Shown one piece after another: positions 17,913-27,022 of a stretch of DNA of 64,000 nucleotides. The stretch is from positions 1,736,001 to 1,800,000 of the forward strand of contig OZ253477.1 in the NCBI GenBank assembly GCA_965261775.1, in the 5' to 3' direction. Position 1 is the stretch's first letter. Every line of letters starts with the position of its first letter. Both the position numbers and the translations under genes were made by a program. Under the pieces are notes generated by a model. The model searched no databases and was not told the DNA's origin. It saw only the letters and a program-made list of their open reading frames with translations. Origin of the DNA: G965261775 sp965261775 (GTDB taxonomy: Bacteria; Pseudomonadota; Gammaproteobacteria; Eutrophobiales; Eutrophobiaceae).

Positions 17913-18844
17913 AAACCTTTATCCTGCTACTTGGTTATTGATTTTATGTAGGAGTTAACCGGTTCAAAAAGCTATGATGATTATAAAGGATTTAAAAAGG
18001 GGCCTATATAAAATTCTATCAAAGTGTTTCTTTATCTAATTTTAAGCAGATCGGGCAGGAAGTAAGCTGGATTGTCCCTAATGGTTCTGTCTTTCTTTAA
18101 CGATTTCGTTATAGTCTGGTTACAGTAGCCTGCGGGAGTGCAGGCTACGGTCTCATCTACAGAGATATTATTATTCTCAAAATCCTTGACTATTTCCTGC
18201 TGTTTACCCTGATTGAAACAGTGGAAATGGGTGGATACTGTAAGTACAAGCATTGCTCGTTCTTGCCGATAAATTTATGAACTGCCTGCAACTCAGCACG
18301 GCTTTTTTGGTGTCAAGGGTATCTTTAGCTTTACTAATATGCCTATGATAAAGTCTGGTTCCTCGCCTAGAAAGTCCATCAATTGATATTTCTTCACATC
18401 CTGTTTGCTTAGCGAATGTCCCTCGCACGCTTGTGGCACATTTTACCACCGATAGACGTTTCACTCTCTTCTATCACAACTAGGCAAGTCGCCGGTCTGT
18501 TCAAGCATTTTTCGTAAATGCTTGTGGCAATCTGTGTATTGCGGGATACCAGCTTTTCGTTCTTTACCCGGCTTATGCTGATTCTGCCAAAATGCGGAAA
18601 AAGCGGCTCGCTTTCCTGCGGTGCAGAACCTCTATATGTTCCCGTTTGGCTTGCTTTTCTGGGAAAGCGCCACCATAGATTGATACCGATCCAAACTTTC
18701 TCGCCTGACGTTGTCTAGTATTACACATCACAGGTTTATAAAAGTCTGGTGGACAGAATTATATTGGTATCGGGCGACGCCGATTCTGTGCCGGCCACGA
18801 AACTGGCACGAAGGTCCGTTCGTATCTTAAAGAAAGTGCCGGTT
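17913..18844. other. Spacer of about 930 bases with disrupted coding remnants
   Basis: No intact gene. On the minus strand, several frames read protein-like text in pieces: from about 18640 to 18480, GIPQYTDCHKHLRKMLEQTG, and shortly after in another frame IEESETSIGGKM, reminiscent of the D-E-T-Y-I-G-G-K catalytic motif of IS1595-type transposases. The two pieces are in different frames, so an old transposase corpse is possible but weakly supported. Downstream frames (18464-18032) match nothing I recognise. mutM, which often follows rpmG, is absent. Confidence 0.4.
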
Positions 18845-19000
18845 TTATTTGATCTTCGCTTCCTTGTAAAGGACATGTTTGCGGATAACCGGATCAAATT
18901 TTTTAATTTCCATTTTGTCCGGTTTGGTGCGTTTGTTCTTGGTGGTGGTGTAATAATGCCCCGTATTTGCCGAGGAGACGAGCTTTATTTTTTCGCGCAT
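18845..19000 (-). CDS. rpmG: 50S ribosomal protein L33
   Basis: A 51-residue ribosomal protein, full length for L33. It begins MREKIKLVSSANTGHYYTTT and ends HVLYKEAKIK, with the conserved KNKRTKPDKMEIKKFDP in between. It lacks the zinc-binding Cys pairs, so it is the zinc-free form usual in gammaproteobacteria. It follows rpmB by 12 bases in the classic rpmB-rpmG operon. It is short enough to be missed by length cut-offs. Confidence 0.96.
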   Translation of the reverse strand: MREKIKLVSSANTGHYYTTTKNKRTKPDKMEIKKFDPVIRKHVLYKEAKIK

Positions 19001-19012
19001 GGCGATTCTCCG

Positions 19013-19249
19013 TTAAATATTCTCGCCGCGGGCACGCATATCCGCGAGCGCTTTATTAATGCCATTTTTATCGATCATGCGTAGACCCTGTTTACTGACG
19101 CGCAATCGTACCCAGCGATTTTCGCTTTCTACCCAGAATCGTCTGTATTGTAAATTGGGTAAAAAACGGCGTTTCGTTTTGTTATTGGCATGGGAGACAT
19201 TGTTTCCTACCATTGGTTTTTTACCTGTTATCTGACATACCCGCGACAT
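19013..19249 (-). CDS. rpmB: 50S ribosomal protein L28
   Basis: 78 residues beginning MSRVCQITGKKPMVGNNVSH, the canonical L28 start; the ATG at 19249 is therefore preferred over the upstream 19282. The large-subunit protein keeps the NNKTKRRFLPNLQYRRFW core and the RVSKQGLRMIDKNG end. The first operon member with rpmG, it lies downstream of radC on the same strand, as in E. coli. Confidence 0.96.
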   Translation of the reverse strand: MSRVCQITGKKPMVGNNVSHANNKTKRRFLPNLQYRRFWVESENRWVRLRVSKQGLRMIDKNGINKALADMRARGENI

Positions 19250-19380
19250 AATTTTCTCGCCAATGTTTACAAAATAGAGCAAAAGATAATGAAAGAGAGC
19301 GAATTCTAACCGTATTTAATATGGCATGCAAGGGAAGCATCCATTTTTTATTCGCTGGTCGTCCGACTTCGGGAAAGGCA

Positions 19381-20055
19381 TCATAGTAATCCCTTTTCGG
19401 CAAAGGAGGTAGTCTTTTTGTTACCGATGATGACATGATCAAGCACTCGGACATCAATCAGAGCAAGGGCCTTTTTCAGTTCTTTTGTCAATATAATGTC
19501 GGCCCGGCTCGGTTCTGCAATACCGGAAGGATGATTATGGGAAAAGATAACAGCGGCGGCGTTATGTTTTATGGCCATGCGGATGATTTCTCTTGCGTAT
19601 ACATGAGCAGTGTCAATGGTACCAAAAAAGAGTTTGTTAAAACTGATTAGACGGTGATGGTTATCAAGGTATAAACAAGCGAATACTTCATGCGGGTAGG
19701 AACGCAGTTTCATGCTTAAATATCCCGCCGTTTGTTCCGGGTTGCTGAATGTTTCGCCAGTTTCCAGTCCAGATTGAAGATAGCGGCGGCCGAGTTCAAG
19801 TGCAGCTTGAATCTGGGCATATTTGGCTTCTCCCAAGCCCTTTGTCTGGCAGAATTCATTTTTATCAAGGTCAACGATTTGTCGCAATCCTTTGAATTTT
19901 CCCAATAGTCTCCGTGCCAGATCGAGTGCAGAGGTACCTTTGCGGCCAGTTCTGAGAAAAATGCATAATATTTCTGCATCCGATAACGCCTCTGGTCCTT
20001 TTTCAAGCAGTTTTTCTCTGGGCCGTTCATTGACAGGCCAATTTGAGATAGTCAT
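19381..20055 (-). CDS. radC: RadC family JAB-domain protein
   Basis: RadC/YicR family protein: N-terminal helix-hairpin-helix-like region (about 20-85, PREKLLEKGPEALSDAEIL) and a C-terminal JAB/MPN metalloprotease-like domain with the zinc signature SHNHPSGIAEPSRAD (His and Asp ligands intact). Despite the name, a direct DNA-repair role is not supported; the function is open. The start MTISNWPVNERPR (20055) is preferred to the ATG three codons upstream. It is divergent from coaBC across about 100 bases and precedes rpmB, the conserved arrangement. Confidence 0.94.
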   Translation of the reverse strand: MTISNWPVNERPREKLLEKGPEALSDAEILCIFLRTGRKGTSALDLARRLLGKFKGLRQIVDLDKNEFCQTKGLGEAKYAQIQAALELGRRYLQSGLETGETFSNPEQTAGYLSMKLRSYPHEVFACLYLDNHHRLISFNKLFFGTIDTAHVYAREIIRMAIKHNAAAVIFSHNHPSGIAEPSRADIILTKELKKALALIDVRVLDHVIIGNKKTTSFAEKGLL

Positions 20056-20153
20056 TTGTAACACTCCCTGTTAATTATGATTAAAATATATTTTTTAATA
20101 ATGGCTATATCTCATTATCAGTGCCCGCCTATGATAAGGTAAAATGACATAAG

Positions 20154-21371
20154 ATGTACCGACTGATCGACAATAAACATATTCTGCTTGGTGTCACCGG
20201 TGGCATCGCCGCCTATAAATCGGCGACATTAATACGTTTATTGCGCCGCCATGGTGCAGAAGTGCGTGTTGTCATGACACCCAACGCGACCAAATTTATT
20301 ACACCATTAACGTTACAGGCGCTTTCGGGGAATCCGGTGCATGTCGAATTGATGGGGGTAACGTCGGAATCGGCTATGGTCCATATTGATTTAGCCCGCT
20401 GGGCGGATTTGGTCATCGTTGCACCGGCCAGTGCCGGCTTTATTGCCCGCTACGCGCATGGTTTTGCCGATGACCTTCCGGGGTCGATATGTCTGGCAAC
20501 AATGTCCCCGGTCATGATCGCCCCAGCGATGAACAGACAAATGTGGTTGAATCCAGCGACTCAGGAAAATCTGCGAAGGGTAAAGGCATTTGGTGTCCGT
20601 ATTCTGGGTCCCGCCGAAGGGGATCAGGCCTGCGGTGAAAATGGCCCTGGCCGTATGCTGGAGCCTGAGGAACTTGCCGAGCGGGTGGTTGAGTCTTTTC
20701 AACCGTACAGCCTTGCGGGCATCCGTTTAATGGTCACCGCAGGTCCTACGCGTGAAGCCATTGACCCGGTACGTTTTATCAGTAATCGAAGTTCGGGCCA
20801 TATGGGCTATGCCATTGCCGAGGTTGCCTCTGAGGCGGGTGCCGATGTGTCGGTCATTTCCGGACCGGTCAAACTGCCCCTCCCGGAAAGGGTTAAAATA
20901 ACCCGGGTCGTCTCCGCAGAAGAGATGTATGAAAGCGTGATGCGTCAAATTGACGGAATTGATATTTTTATCGCAACGGCAGCGGTGGCGGATTACCGGC
21001 CACAGTCGACATCCAGAGGAAAGATAAAAAAGCAGGCGCCCCGGCTTGAACTCACACTGGTTAAAAACCCAGATATTTTGGGGGCGGTGGCGGCGCTTGA
21101 TAGAACCCCCTTCACTGTCGGTTTTGCGGCTGAAACGGAAAACCTTGAGGCAAACGCCAGGATTAAACTGGATGAGAAAAAGCTGGACATGATCGTAGCC
21201 AATAAGGTCGGTGAAGGTCTCGGGTTTGAAACAAGCATTAATGCTCTGACCATTATCTGGAAGGACGGGCAAAAACGGCTGGCAGAAGCGCCAAAAGGAA
21301 AACTGGCAAGAGACCTGATACGCTTCGTCGCTGATCGCTATCATGCAAAGCGAACCAGTTACATTCACTAG
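20154..21371 (+). CDS. coaBC: Bifunctional CoaBC (phosphopantothenoylcysteine synthetase/decarboxylase)
   Basis: Makes 4'-phosphopantetheine from phosphopantothenate and cysteine in coenzyme A synthesis. The N-terminal FMN-dependent decarboxylase (about 1-190) shows ILLGVTGGIAAYKSA, the catalytic His in HIDLARWADLVIVAPAS and the Cys lid GDQACGENGPGRM. The C-terminal CTP-dependent ligase shows VTAGPTREAIDPVRFISNRS, KNPDIL, VGFAAET and DMIVANKV. The 405 residues are full length. dut usually follows in this class but does not here. Confidence 0.96.
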   Translation: MYRLIDNKHILLGVTGGIAAYKSATLIRLLRRHGAEVRVVMTPNATKFITPLTLQALSGNPVHVELMGVTSESAMVHIDLARWADLVIVAPASAGFIARYAHGFADDLPGSICLATMSPVMIAPAMNRQMWLNPATQENLRRVKAFGVRILGPAEGDQACGENGPGRMLEPEELAERVVESFQPYSLAGIRLMVTAGPTREAIDPVRFISNRSSGHMGYAIAEVASEAGADVSVISGPVKLPLPERVKITRVVSAEEMYESVMRQIDGIDIFIATAAVADYRPQSTSRGKIKKQAPRLELTLVKNPDILGAVAALDRTPFTVGFAAETENLEANARIKLDEKKLDMIVANKVGEGLGFETSINALTIIWKDGQKRLAEAPKGKLARDLIRFVADRYHAKRTSYIH

Positions 21372-21446
21372 ATGGTTGTCTCAATGGTTTACTTCTATCG
21401 TCAGATAATTCAATTCGGGCTGGTCTGACCGAAGGAGGTATTTATC

Positions 21447-21908
21447 ATGAAAAGCAAAATCCATCTTATCGCTGCGATTACTGGCACGCTGTGCATTAGC
21501 GTGTTTTTTATTTCTACGGTGCTGGTGGAGTTGTTTGGTTCGGCGGAAGCTATCAAAACGGTGAAATCGCTGATTGTCAGCCCCGGATTATTTATTCTGG
21601 TGCCGGCCATGGCATTGACGGGCATCACAGGTACCATGCTGGGTAAAGGCCGAACCGCCGGGCTGGTGGGGGCGAAGCGCAAGCGTATGCCATTCATCGC
21701 CGCCAATGGTTTGTTGATTCTGGTGCCTTCGGCGATTTTCCTGGATCAATGGGCATCCGTGTATCACTTCGGCACGGCGTTTTTTGCCGTGCAGGGGTTA
21801 GAACTGGTGATGGGTTCAGTAAACCTGACACTGATGGGGCTGAATATGCGCGATGGGTTGAAGATGAAAGGCAGGTTTCGGCGAGGACGAGGCAGCGCTG
21901 AAGGGTGA
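21447..21908 (+). CDS. Small integral membrane protein, unknown function
   Basis: 153 residues with four hydrophobic segments (about 8-30, 43-63, 87-103 and 112-135) and a very basic, Gly/Arg-rich tail (KMKGRFRRGRGSAEG). A near-perfect Shine-Dalgarno (GGAGGT, 21433-21438) precedes the ATG, so it is likely expressed. I do not recognise a named family; similar four-helix proteins of unknown role occur in gammaproteobacteria. It occupies the position between coaBC and algC where dut is expected. Confidence 0.75.
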   Translation: MKSKIHLIAAITGTLCISVFFISTVLVELFGSAEAIKTVKSLIVSPGLFILVPAMALTGITGTMLGKGRTAGLVGAKRKRMPFIAANGLLILVPSAIFLDQWASVYHFGTAFFAVQGLELVMGSVNLTLMGLNMRDGLKMKGRFRRGRGSAEG

Positions 21909-22274
21909 AGGGTTGATCGGGCGGATCAGTCGGGTCAGCCAGACCGGGCGGTTCACGAAGGAGTGTATTAACAGGGCAGTTTGTCTGTCGCCAAAAATAT
22001 GCTGGCATAAAATGTAGTGGCGATTGTTCAAGGGAAACTGGTCAAATCCCGGGACATATCTGTCAACGAATGAAACATTGGTGGCCGTTGCCGTCGCGAA
22101 TCAGTCTCATTTTGATAAGGCCTTGAAGTTGGGCTATTTCTGCTTTGGTACCTATGTTTTTGGTGAAACCTCAATTCCATCGCTCAGAGGCCCCGTTGAA
22201 CAGACTTAAAAGGGCGGAATGGATAGGCAATACTAATCTGGGAGGGCATTTATTCGAAACATCGGAAGAACATA
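21909..22274. other. Non-coding or decayed spacer
   Basis: The short open frame 22024-22209 lacks a family match. No dUTPase motif was found on either strand. It is probably continuous with the decayed algC 5' region that follows. Confidence 0.4.
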
Positions 22275-22733
22275 TTGTCTCGGTGGAACATATCAATAAT
22301 GGTGCATTTAAATGAATCGTGTAGCTTTAATATCATTGTACTGGAAAGATTGTTTGCAGGTTATTGGTTTGGTGGGGGGTATATGGACTTAGTTCAACGT
22401 GCTAATGGGAGAAGTTTGGTTTTGACTGAGAATAGGGAACCCCGAGTATGCGGCAGAAGAGGAGCTGGACTTAATGTTGATGATACGTGTCGGAAAGTCG
22501 CTTATTAGTCGGGCCAACGTGATATCGTTTCAGTAGTCCGGTCAAGTTTCTACGGTTTTTTGATTATTCCTGTTGCAATTATTATTGCGCTTTTGGTGGC
22601 TATTTTTCTTGTGCTGATTAAACTGAAGCGTATTCTGGCAGAGACGGAAGATAAAGATGGTTATATAAGCTATGAAGGTACCATCAAGGCGATACCGCCT
22701 ACCCTTCTAGCCTGCAATGGTTTTAGAGAATAA
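22275..22733 (+). pseudogene. Decayed membrane-anchored N-terminal extension of algC
   Basis: One reading frame runs 22275-22733, interrupted by a single TAG at 22506-22508. After the stop it encodes an excellent membrane helix (GFLIIPVAIIIALLVAIFLV) followed by a charged KLKRILAETEDKDGYISYE and then a TAA, just ahead of algC in another frame. Established knowledge: in many gammaproteobacteria the phosphomannomutase/phosphoglucomutase beside argB has a long N-terminal extension with two membrane helices and a periplasmic domain. The position and the second-helix-like segment fit the broken remainder of that extension. The catalytic part has since acquired, or always had, its own strong ribosome-binding site. 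Confidence 0.45.
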
Positions 22734-22756
22734 AGGCTCGGAGGAGGGCAAAGTCG

Positions 22757-24163
22757 ATGAAAAATAATACCGCAATACCACAACCTGATATTGCTTCGGT
22801 CATTTTTCGCGCATATGACATAAGGGGCATCGTCGGCGAGATGTTAAATGAAGATGTTATTTATGAAATTGCCCGGGCAGTCGGCACCAAGGCAAATGCG
22901 CTTGACCAGCAATGTATCATCGTTGGACGTGATGGTCGAAACTCAAGCGCTGGATTGCTTGGGAGCTTAATCAAAGGTTTACTTGATACGGGCAGGGACG
23001 TTATTGATATCGGGCTAGTCCCGACGCCGGTATTATATTTTGCTACCCACCATTTACAAACGGGTAATGGTATTATGGTAACGGGTAGTCATAATGCCCC
23101 CGAGTATAATGGCCTGAAAATCATGCTGGCGGGTAACTGCCTGAGTGGTGATGAAATCAAGGCGATTCAAACCATGATTGGTACCGATGCGCTAGTTTCG
23201 GGACGAGGTAATCTGAGTCACGTTGACATGGAGGAGGATTATATTCAGCGTATTTGCGAGGATATGCCGTCCGTGCGGGGTCACCCGTTAAAGATCGTTG
23301 TTGACTGCGGTAATGGGGCGGCAGGCATCATCGCACCCCGGCTAATCAGAGCCATGGGACATGATGTGGTTGAGATATACTGTGATATTGACGGTGATTT
23401 CCCCGGTCATCATCCCGACCCCAGCCAACCAGAGAACCTGCAGGATCTTATCGCAAAAGTGAAAGCGGAAGGCGCCGATATCGGTTTTGCATTTGATGGC
23501 GATGGTGATCGCCTCGGATTGGTTGATGCGAAAGGTAATATTATTTGGCCCGACCGGCAACTTATGTTGTTGTGCAGGGATGTCCTGGCGAGAAACCCGG
23601 GGGCACAGATCATATTTGATGTGAAATGCAGTCGCCACTTGGAATCAATTATAGAGATTAATGGCGGACGGCCATTGATGTGGAAGACAGGCCATTCTTT
23701 TATCAAGAACAAAATGAAAGAGGTGAATGCACCACTCGCTGGCGAGATGAGCGGCCATATGTTTTTCAAGGAGCGCTGGTACGGTTTTGATGACGCTTTA
23801 TATACCGCTGCCCGGTTTATTGAGATTTTTACTAGCGTACAGGCCACGCCAACGGAATTGTTTATGGGCTTGCCGGCAGGGGTCTCCACGCCAGAACTCC
23901 GCCTGCCTTTGGCAGAAGCCGAGCATCACGATTTTATGGAAAAATTAACTGAAAAGCTGCTGGTGGCCGGTTCCAGATTAATCAGTATTGATGGTCTCCG
24001 TATTGAGTACAGTGATGGTTGGGGTTTAGCCAGACCTTCCAACACCTCGCCCTGTATCGTCATGCGTTTTGAAGGAGAAAGTAAAACCTCGCTTAAGCGT
24101 ATCCAATCCCAGTTTCGCACTGCCATAAAAGAAGTCAAGGCAGATGCGGAAATACCATTTTAA
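22757..24163 (+). CDS. algC: Phosphomannomutase/phosphoglucomutase
   Basis: Interconverts hexose 1- and 6-phosphates for nucleotide-sugar, LPS and exopolysaccharide synthesis. The 468 residues carry the four family motifs: catalytic phosphoserine loop TGSHNAPEYNG, Mg loop FDGDGDRLG, sugar loop GEMSGHMFF and phosphate loop RPSNTSP. The start is IFRAYDIRG-type, preceded by GGAGGAGGG (22740-22748), a very strong ribosome-binding site. It is followed by argB, as in Pseudomonas. The 5' neighbour appears to be the decayed remains of a longer version of this protein. Confidence 0.95.
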   Translation: MKNNTAIPQPDIASVIFRAYDIRGIVGEMLNEDVIYEIARAVGTKANALDQQCIIVGRDGRNSSAGLLGSLIKGLLDTGRDVIDIGLVPTPVLYFATHHLQTGNGIMVTGSHNAPEYNGLKIMLAGNCLSGDEIKAIQTMIGTDALVSGRGNLSHVDMEEDYIQRICEDMPSVRGHPLKIVVDCGNGAAGIIAPRLIRAMGHDVVEIYCDIDGDFPGHHPDPSQPENLQDLIAKVKAEGADIGFAFDGDGDRLGLVDAKGNIIWPDRQLMLLCRDVLARNPGAQIIFDVKCSRHLESIIEINGGRPLMWKTGHSFIKNKMKEVNAPLAGEMSGHMFFKERWYGFDDALYTAARFIEIFTSVQATPTELFMGLPAGVSTPELRLPLAEAEHHDFMEKLTEKLLVAGSRLISIDGLRIEYSDGWGLARPSNTSPCIVMRFEGESKTSLKRIQSQFRTAIKEVKADAEIPF

Positions 24164-24210
24164 TTATGATAGCAATGGACATTTTATCTTGAGTATAAAC
24201 GAGGAAAGCA

Positions 24211-25119
24211 ATGACAAAAAAAGCCAAAGGGTCTGTCTATATTGCTGAAGTTTTGACGGAAGCATTACCGTACATAAAGCGTTTTAGACACACAACCATG
24301 GTGATCAAATATGGTGGCAACGCCATGTCTGAACAGCAGTTGAAGTCGGGCTTCGCCCGCGATATCACGCTGATGAAACTGGTAGGTATGAGCCCGGTAC
24401 TGGTGCATGGTGGCGGTCCGCAGATCGAGATACTTTTGGAGCGTCTTGGCAAAAAAACAGCCTTTATTGAAGGCATGCGCGTGACCGACAGTGAAACCAT
24501 GGACGTTGTTGAAATGGTTCTGGGTGGTTTGGTGAATAAGGAAATCGTAAATCTTATCAATCAGCATGGGGGCAACGCGGTTGGTTTAAGTGGCAAGGAC
24601 GGCATGCTCATTCGTGCCAGGAAGATGGTGTTCAAACACGATGAGCAGGCATCGGTACCATTTGCCGATATTGGCCATGTCGGCGAAGTTGAAAGTATCA
24701 ATACCGCCATTATTGAAATAATGATAAAAGAAAACTTTATTCCCGTGATTGCTCCAATCGGCGTTGATGAAAACGGTCAGTCTTATAATATCAATGCTGA
24801 TCTGGTCGCTGGAAAGCTGGCGGAAGTCTTGCAGGCGGAAAAGCTGATTATGCTGACCAATACACCCGGTTTGCTGAACGCGGATGGTAATGTACTGACC
24901 GGCTTGTCCGTGGAGGAAATAGACGAACTTGTCGAACAAGGCGTCATACATGGCGGTATGTTACCAAAGATACGTTCGGTATTGTCTGCGGTTAATTCCG
25001 GGGTGAAATCGGCTCATATCATTGACGGTCGCATCCCTCATGCTGTATTGCTGGAAATATTTACGGATGTTGGTGTGGGAACATTGATTCAGAAACATAA
25101 AGTGGATGGCGGCAAGTAA
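24211..25119 (+). CDS. argB: Acetylglutamate kinase ArgB
   Basis: Phosphorylates N-acetylglutamate, the second step of arginine synthesis. The 302 residues match the long form with an N-terminal helix extension (VYIAEVLTEALPYIKRF) typical of the hexameric, arginine-inhibited type. The amino-acid kinase fold shows VIKYGGNAM, VHGGGPQIEILL, GGLVNKEIVNLI and YNINADLVAGKLAE. It follows algC after 47 bases. Confidence 0.96.
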   Translation: MTKKAKGSVYIAEVLTEALPYIKRFRHTTMVIKYGGNAMSEQQLKSGFARDITLMKLVGMSPVLVHGGGPQIEILLERLGKKTAFIEGMRVTDSETMDVVEMVLGGLVNKEIVNLINQHGGNAVGLSGKDGMLIRARKMVFKHDEQASVPFADIGHVGEVESINTAIIEIMIKENFIPVIAPIGVDENGQSYNINADLVAGKLAEVLQAEKLIMLTNTPGLLNADGNVLTGLSVEEIDELVEQGVIHGGMLPKIRSVLSAVNSGVKSAHIIDGRIPHAVLLEIFTDVGVGTLIQKHKVDGGK

Positions 25120-25622
25120 TAAGAGATGATTGCTCTGACACCAAGTCAAACAGACGACAATAGTGAATAAGGGCCTGCACATCATGCCCGCTGGCCTGTC
25201 CGAAGTTGCTCCGTTCCATCATTTTTCCAGAAGGCAAAAATGTTTGAGCCCTGATTGATGAGGAACATTCCGTATTTGGCTTGATTAATCAGACCATCGG
25301 GAATGCGCCTGTCGTCATCAGCCACCATACAGTAATTGTCCAGCTTATATTGGGTTTTGCGGAGAAAACCCGGGAATTATGCACATATTGAACAGCAATG
25401 TTTTGCTAGACGAGAACGTACAGCTACAAATACGCGCCGTGCCATTTTTTAGATGGTTTGAAATACAGTTACATCAGATTTTGCGGGAGGTAAATCTGGT
25501 TGAAGGATATAGGGTGTTCAATAATTAGACAACATGGAAGGCAGATGCCTGTTTTCGTGTACAACTCGTTAGTTTGAGGGAAAATAATAGTTTGGTCAGC
25601 AGGCAGGGTTGTTCACATAGCC
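25120..25622. other. Spacer of about 500 bases with two small unassigned frames
   Basis: A minus-strand frame, 25328-25182 (48 residues; protein-like run DGLINQAKYGMFLINQGSNI), stays open further upstream to about 25370 and may be the tail of a lost gene. A plus-strand frame, 25379-25528 (49 residues, starting MHILNSNVLLDENVQLQI), has only a weak, distant Shine-Dalgarno. Neither matches a family I know. Confidence 0.4.
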
Positions 25623-26246
25623 TTATTGGATACCTTTTAATTCTTTAAAGCGCTTGATAGACGCTGTGAGCGTTTCTTTAATATTCTGCTGCTCTTGGCG
25701 TTTTTGGGTTATAAAATCGTTATTTTTTTTCATTTGTTGTTTTAAAGATTTAATATTATTAAGAAAATTTTCTGGTGGGAGTTTACCTTCCCTTTCCAGT
25801 TCAGCGGCTCTTTCAGTATAATCATCAAGATCAGACTGGAGTTTCTTATTACGTTCTTGTGTGAGTTTTATCGTTCCTTCCAATGCCAAAACACGGTCAT
25901 CACGCACACGTTCTATGTCATTAACAGAGCTGAAAGTCTTCAGCAGGGCATCATCCATGGTTTTTTGTTTCTCCTCCCGCTCTTTTCGTTCCGCTTCCAG
26001 TCGGGCGAGGCGATCTTTTTCCTCCATTTCTTCCTCTGTTTTAATACGTTCTTTTCTATTGCTTACCCAATTGCCCTCACTGATTTCCTGATAACCTTTT
26101 TGCACGTATTGAGGCGGGACCGCATTACCGCACTCTTTGATCCCTTCATTGTTTACCCAGCACTTTATTAGTGCCTGAACGTTCCTTGGCGATGTTAACG
26201 CACTTGATGCCAATAAAATCAGTAGCGCACTGAATACAGTTCTCAT
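25623..26246 (-). CDS. Secreted coiled-coil protein, DUF4124-like N-terminus
   Basis: 207 residues from the preferred ATG giving MRTVFSALLILLASS (an upstream ATG at 26270 adds eight residues). A signal peptide (about 1-24) is followed by a short Cys-containing module, IKCWVNNEGIKECGNAVPP, resembling DUF4124, then a long, highly charged coiled coil (about 60-200) rich in E, K and R. It is probably periplasmic. The function is unknown; similar proteins sit beside pyrE in related bacteria, which is the context here. Confidence 0.75.
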   Translation of the reverse strand: MRTVFSALLILLASSALTSPRNVQALIKCWVNNEGIKECGNAVPPQYVQKGYQEISEGNWVSNRKERIKTEEEMEEKDRLARLEAERKEREEKQKTMDDALLKTFSSVNDIERVRDDRVLALEGTIKLTQERNKKLQSDLDDYTERAAELEREGKLPPENFLNNIKSLKQQMKKNNDFITQKRQEQQNIKETLTASIKRFKELKGIQ

Positions 26247-26319
26247 CTTTGACCCTATAATAACAATCATTCGTTTAACTCAGTATAACACGGTTGATTT
26301 TCTTATATTATACGTAATT

Positions 26320-26961
26320 CTAAGCGCCATATTTTGCTATATAGTTGTAAATTGAATCAAGTTGTGAGGACATTTTCTCCTTTTTTGATAGGTAGGCAAC
26401 GATTTCATCTAGTTTAATGATGCTCGTGACTTTTATTCCATGAGTTCGTTCAACCTCTTGCAAGGCGGAATGTTTCCCCCTTCCGCGTTCTTGGCGATCC
26501 AGAGCGATCGTGGTTGCGACGGCACTGGCACCGTTTTCCCGAATGATATCAATGGCTTCTCTGATTGAAATCCCTGCCGAAATAACATCGTCAACGATTA
26601 ATATCCTGCCGTTGATTTCGGCACCGAATGTCATCCCTCTCTCTCCGTGGTCCTTTCGCTCTTTTCGATCGAAACAAAAAGGGTAGTTTTTCCTGTAGCG
26701 CTGTTGAAAGGCGATGGCAAGGGCTGATACCAATGGTATTCCCTTATACGCCGGACCATAGATCATGTCAAAATCAATCTCAGCATGTTCAATAGCCGCT
26801 GCGTAAAACTCGCCCAGTGCCAGCAGGCTTTTGCCATCATTAAACAGGCCGGTATCGAAAAAATAAGGGCTGATACGGTTGGATTTAAGCCGGAATTCCC
26901 CAAAACGTAGTACCTGCTTTTCAATGGCAAACTCAATAAATGCTTTCTGGTATGGCTGCAT
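26320..26961 (-). CDS. pyrE: Orotate phosphoribosyltransferase
   Basis: Adds ribose-5-phosphate from PRPP to orotate in UMP synthesis. The 213 residues are the family length. Visible: SPYFFDTGLFNDG, the flexible catalytic loop around DRKERKDHGERG, and the PRPP-binding motif RILIVDDVISAGIS. It is divergent from xth across 61 bases, a common gammaproteobacterial pairing. Confidence 0.95.
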   Translation of the reverse strand: MQPYQKAFIEFAIEKQVLRFGEFRLKSNRISPYFFDTGLFNDGKSLLALGEFYAAAIEHAEIDFDMIYGPAYKGIPLVSALAIAFQQRYRKNYPFCFDRKERKDHGERGMTFGAEINGRILIVDDVISAGISIREAIDIIRENGASAVATTIALDRQERGRGKHSALQEVERTHGIKVTSIIKLDEIVAYLSKKEKMSSQLDSIYNYIAKYGA

Positions 26962-27022
26962 AACTTTTGCCTCTCTGGATAACTAATGATCTGTTTACCA
27001 TTATGATACAGTGTAAAGCAAT

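Noticed and set aside
20727..21368. 213-codon minus-strand frame opposite coaBC
   Set aside because: Long but antisense to an intact enzyme with all motifs; the protein text is His/Arg-rich without a family match.
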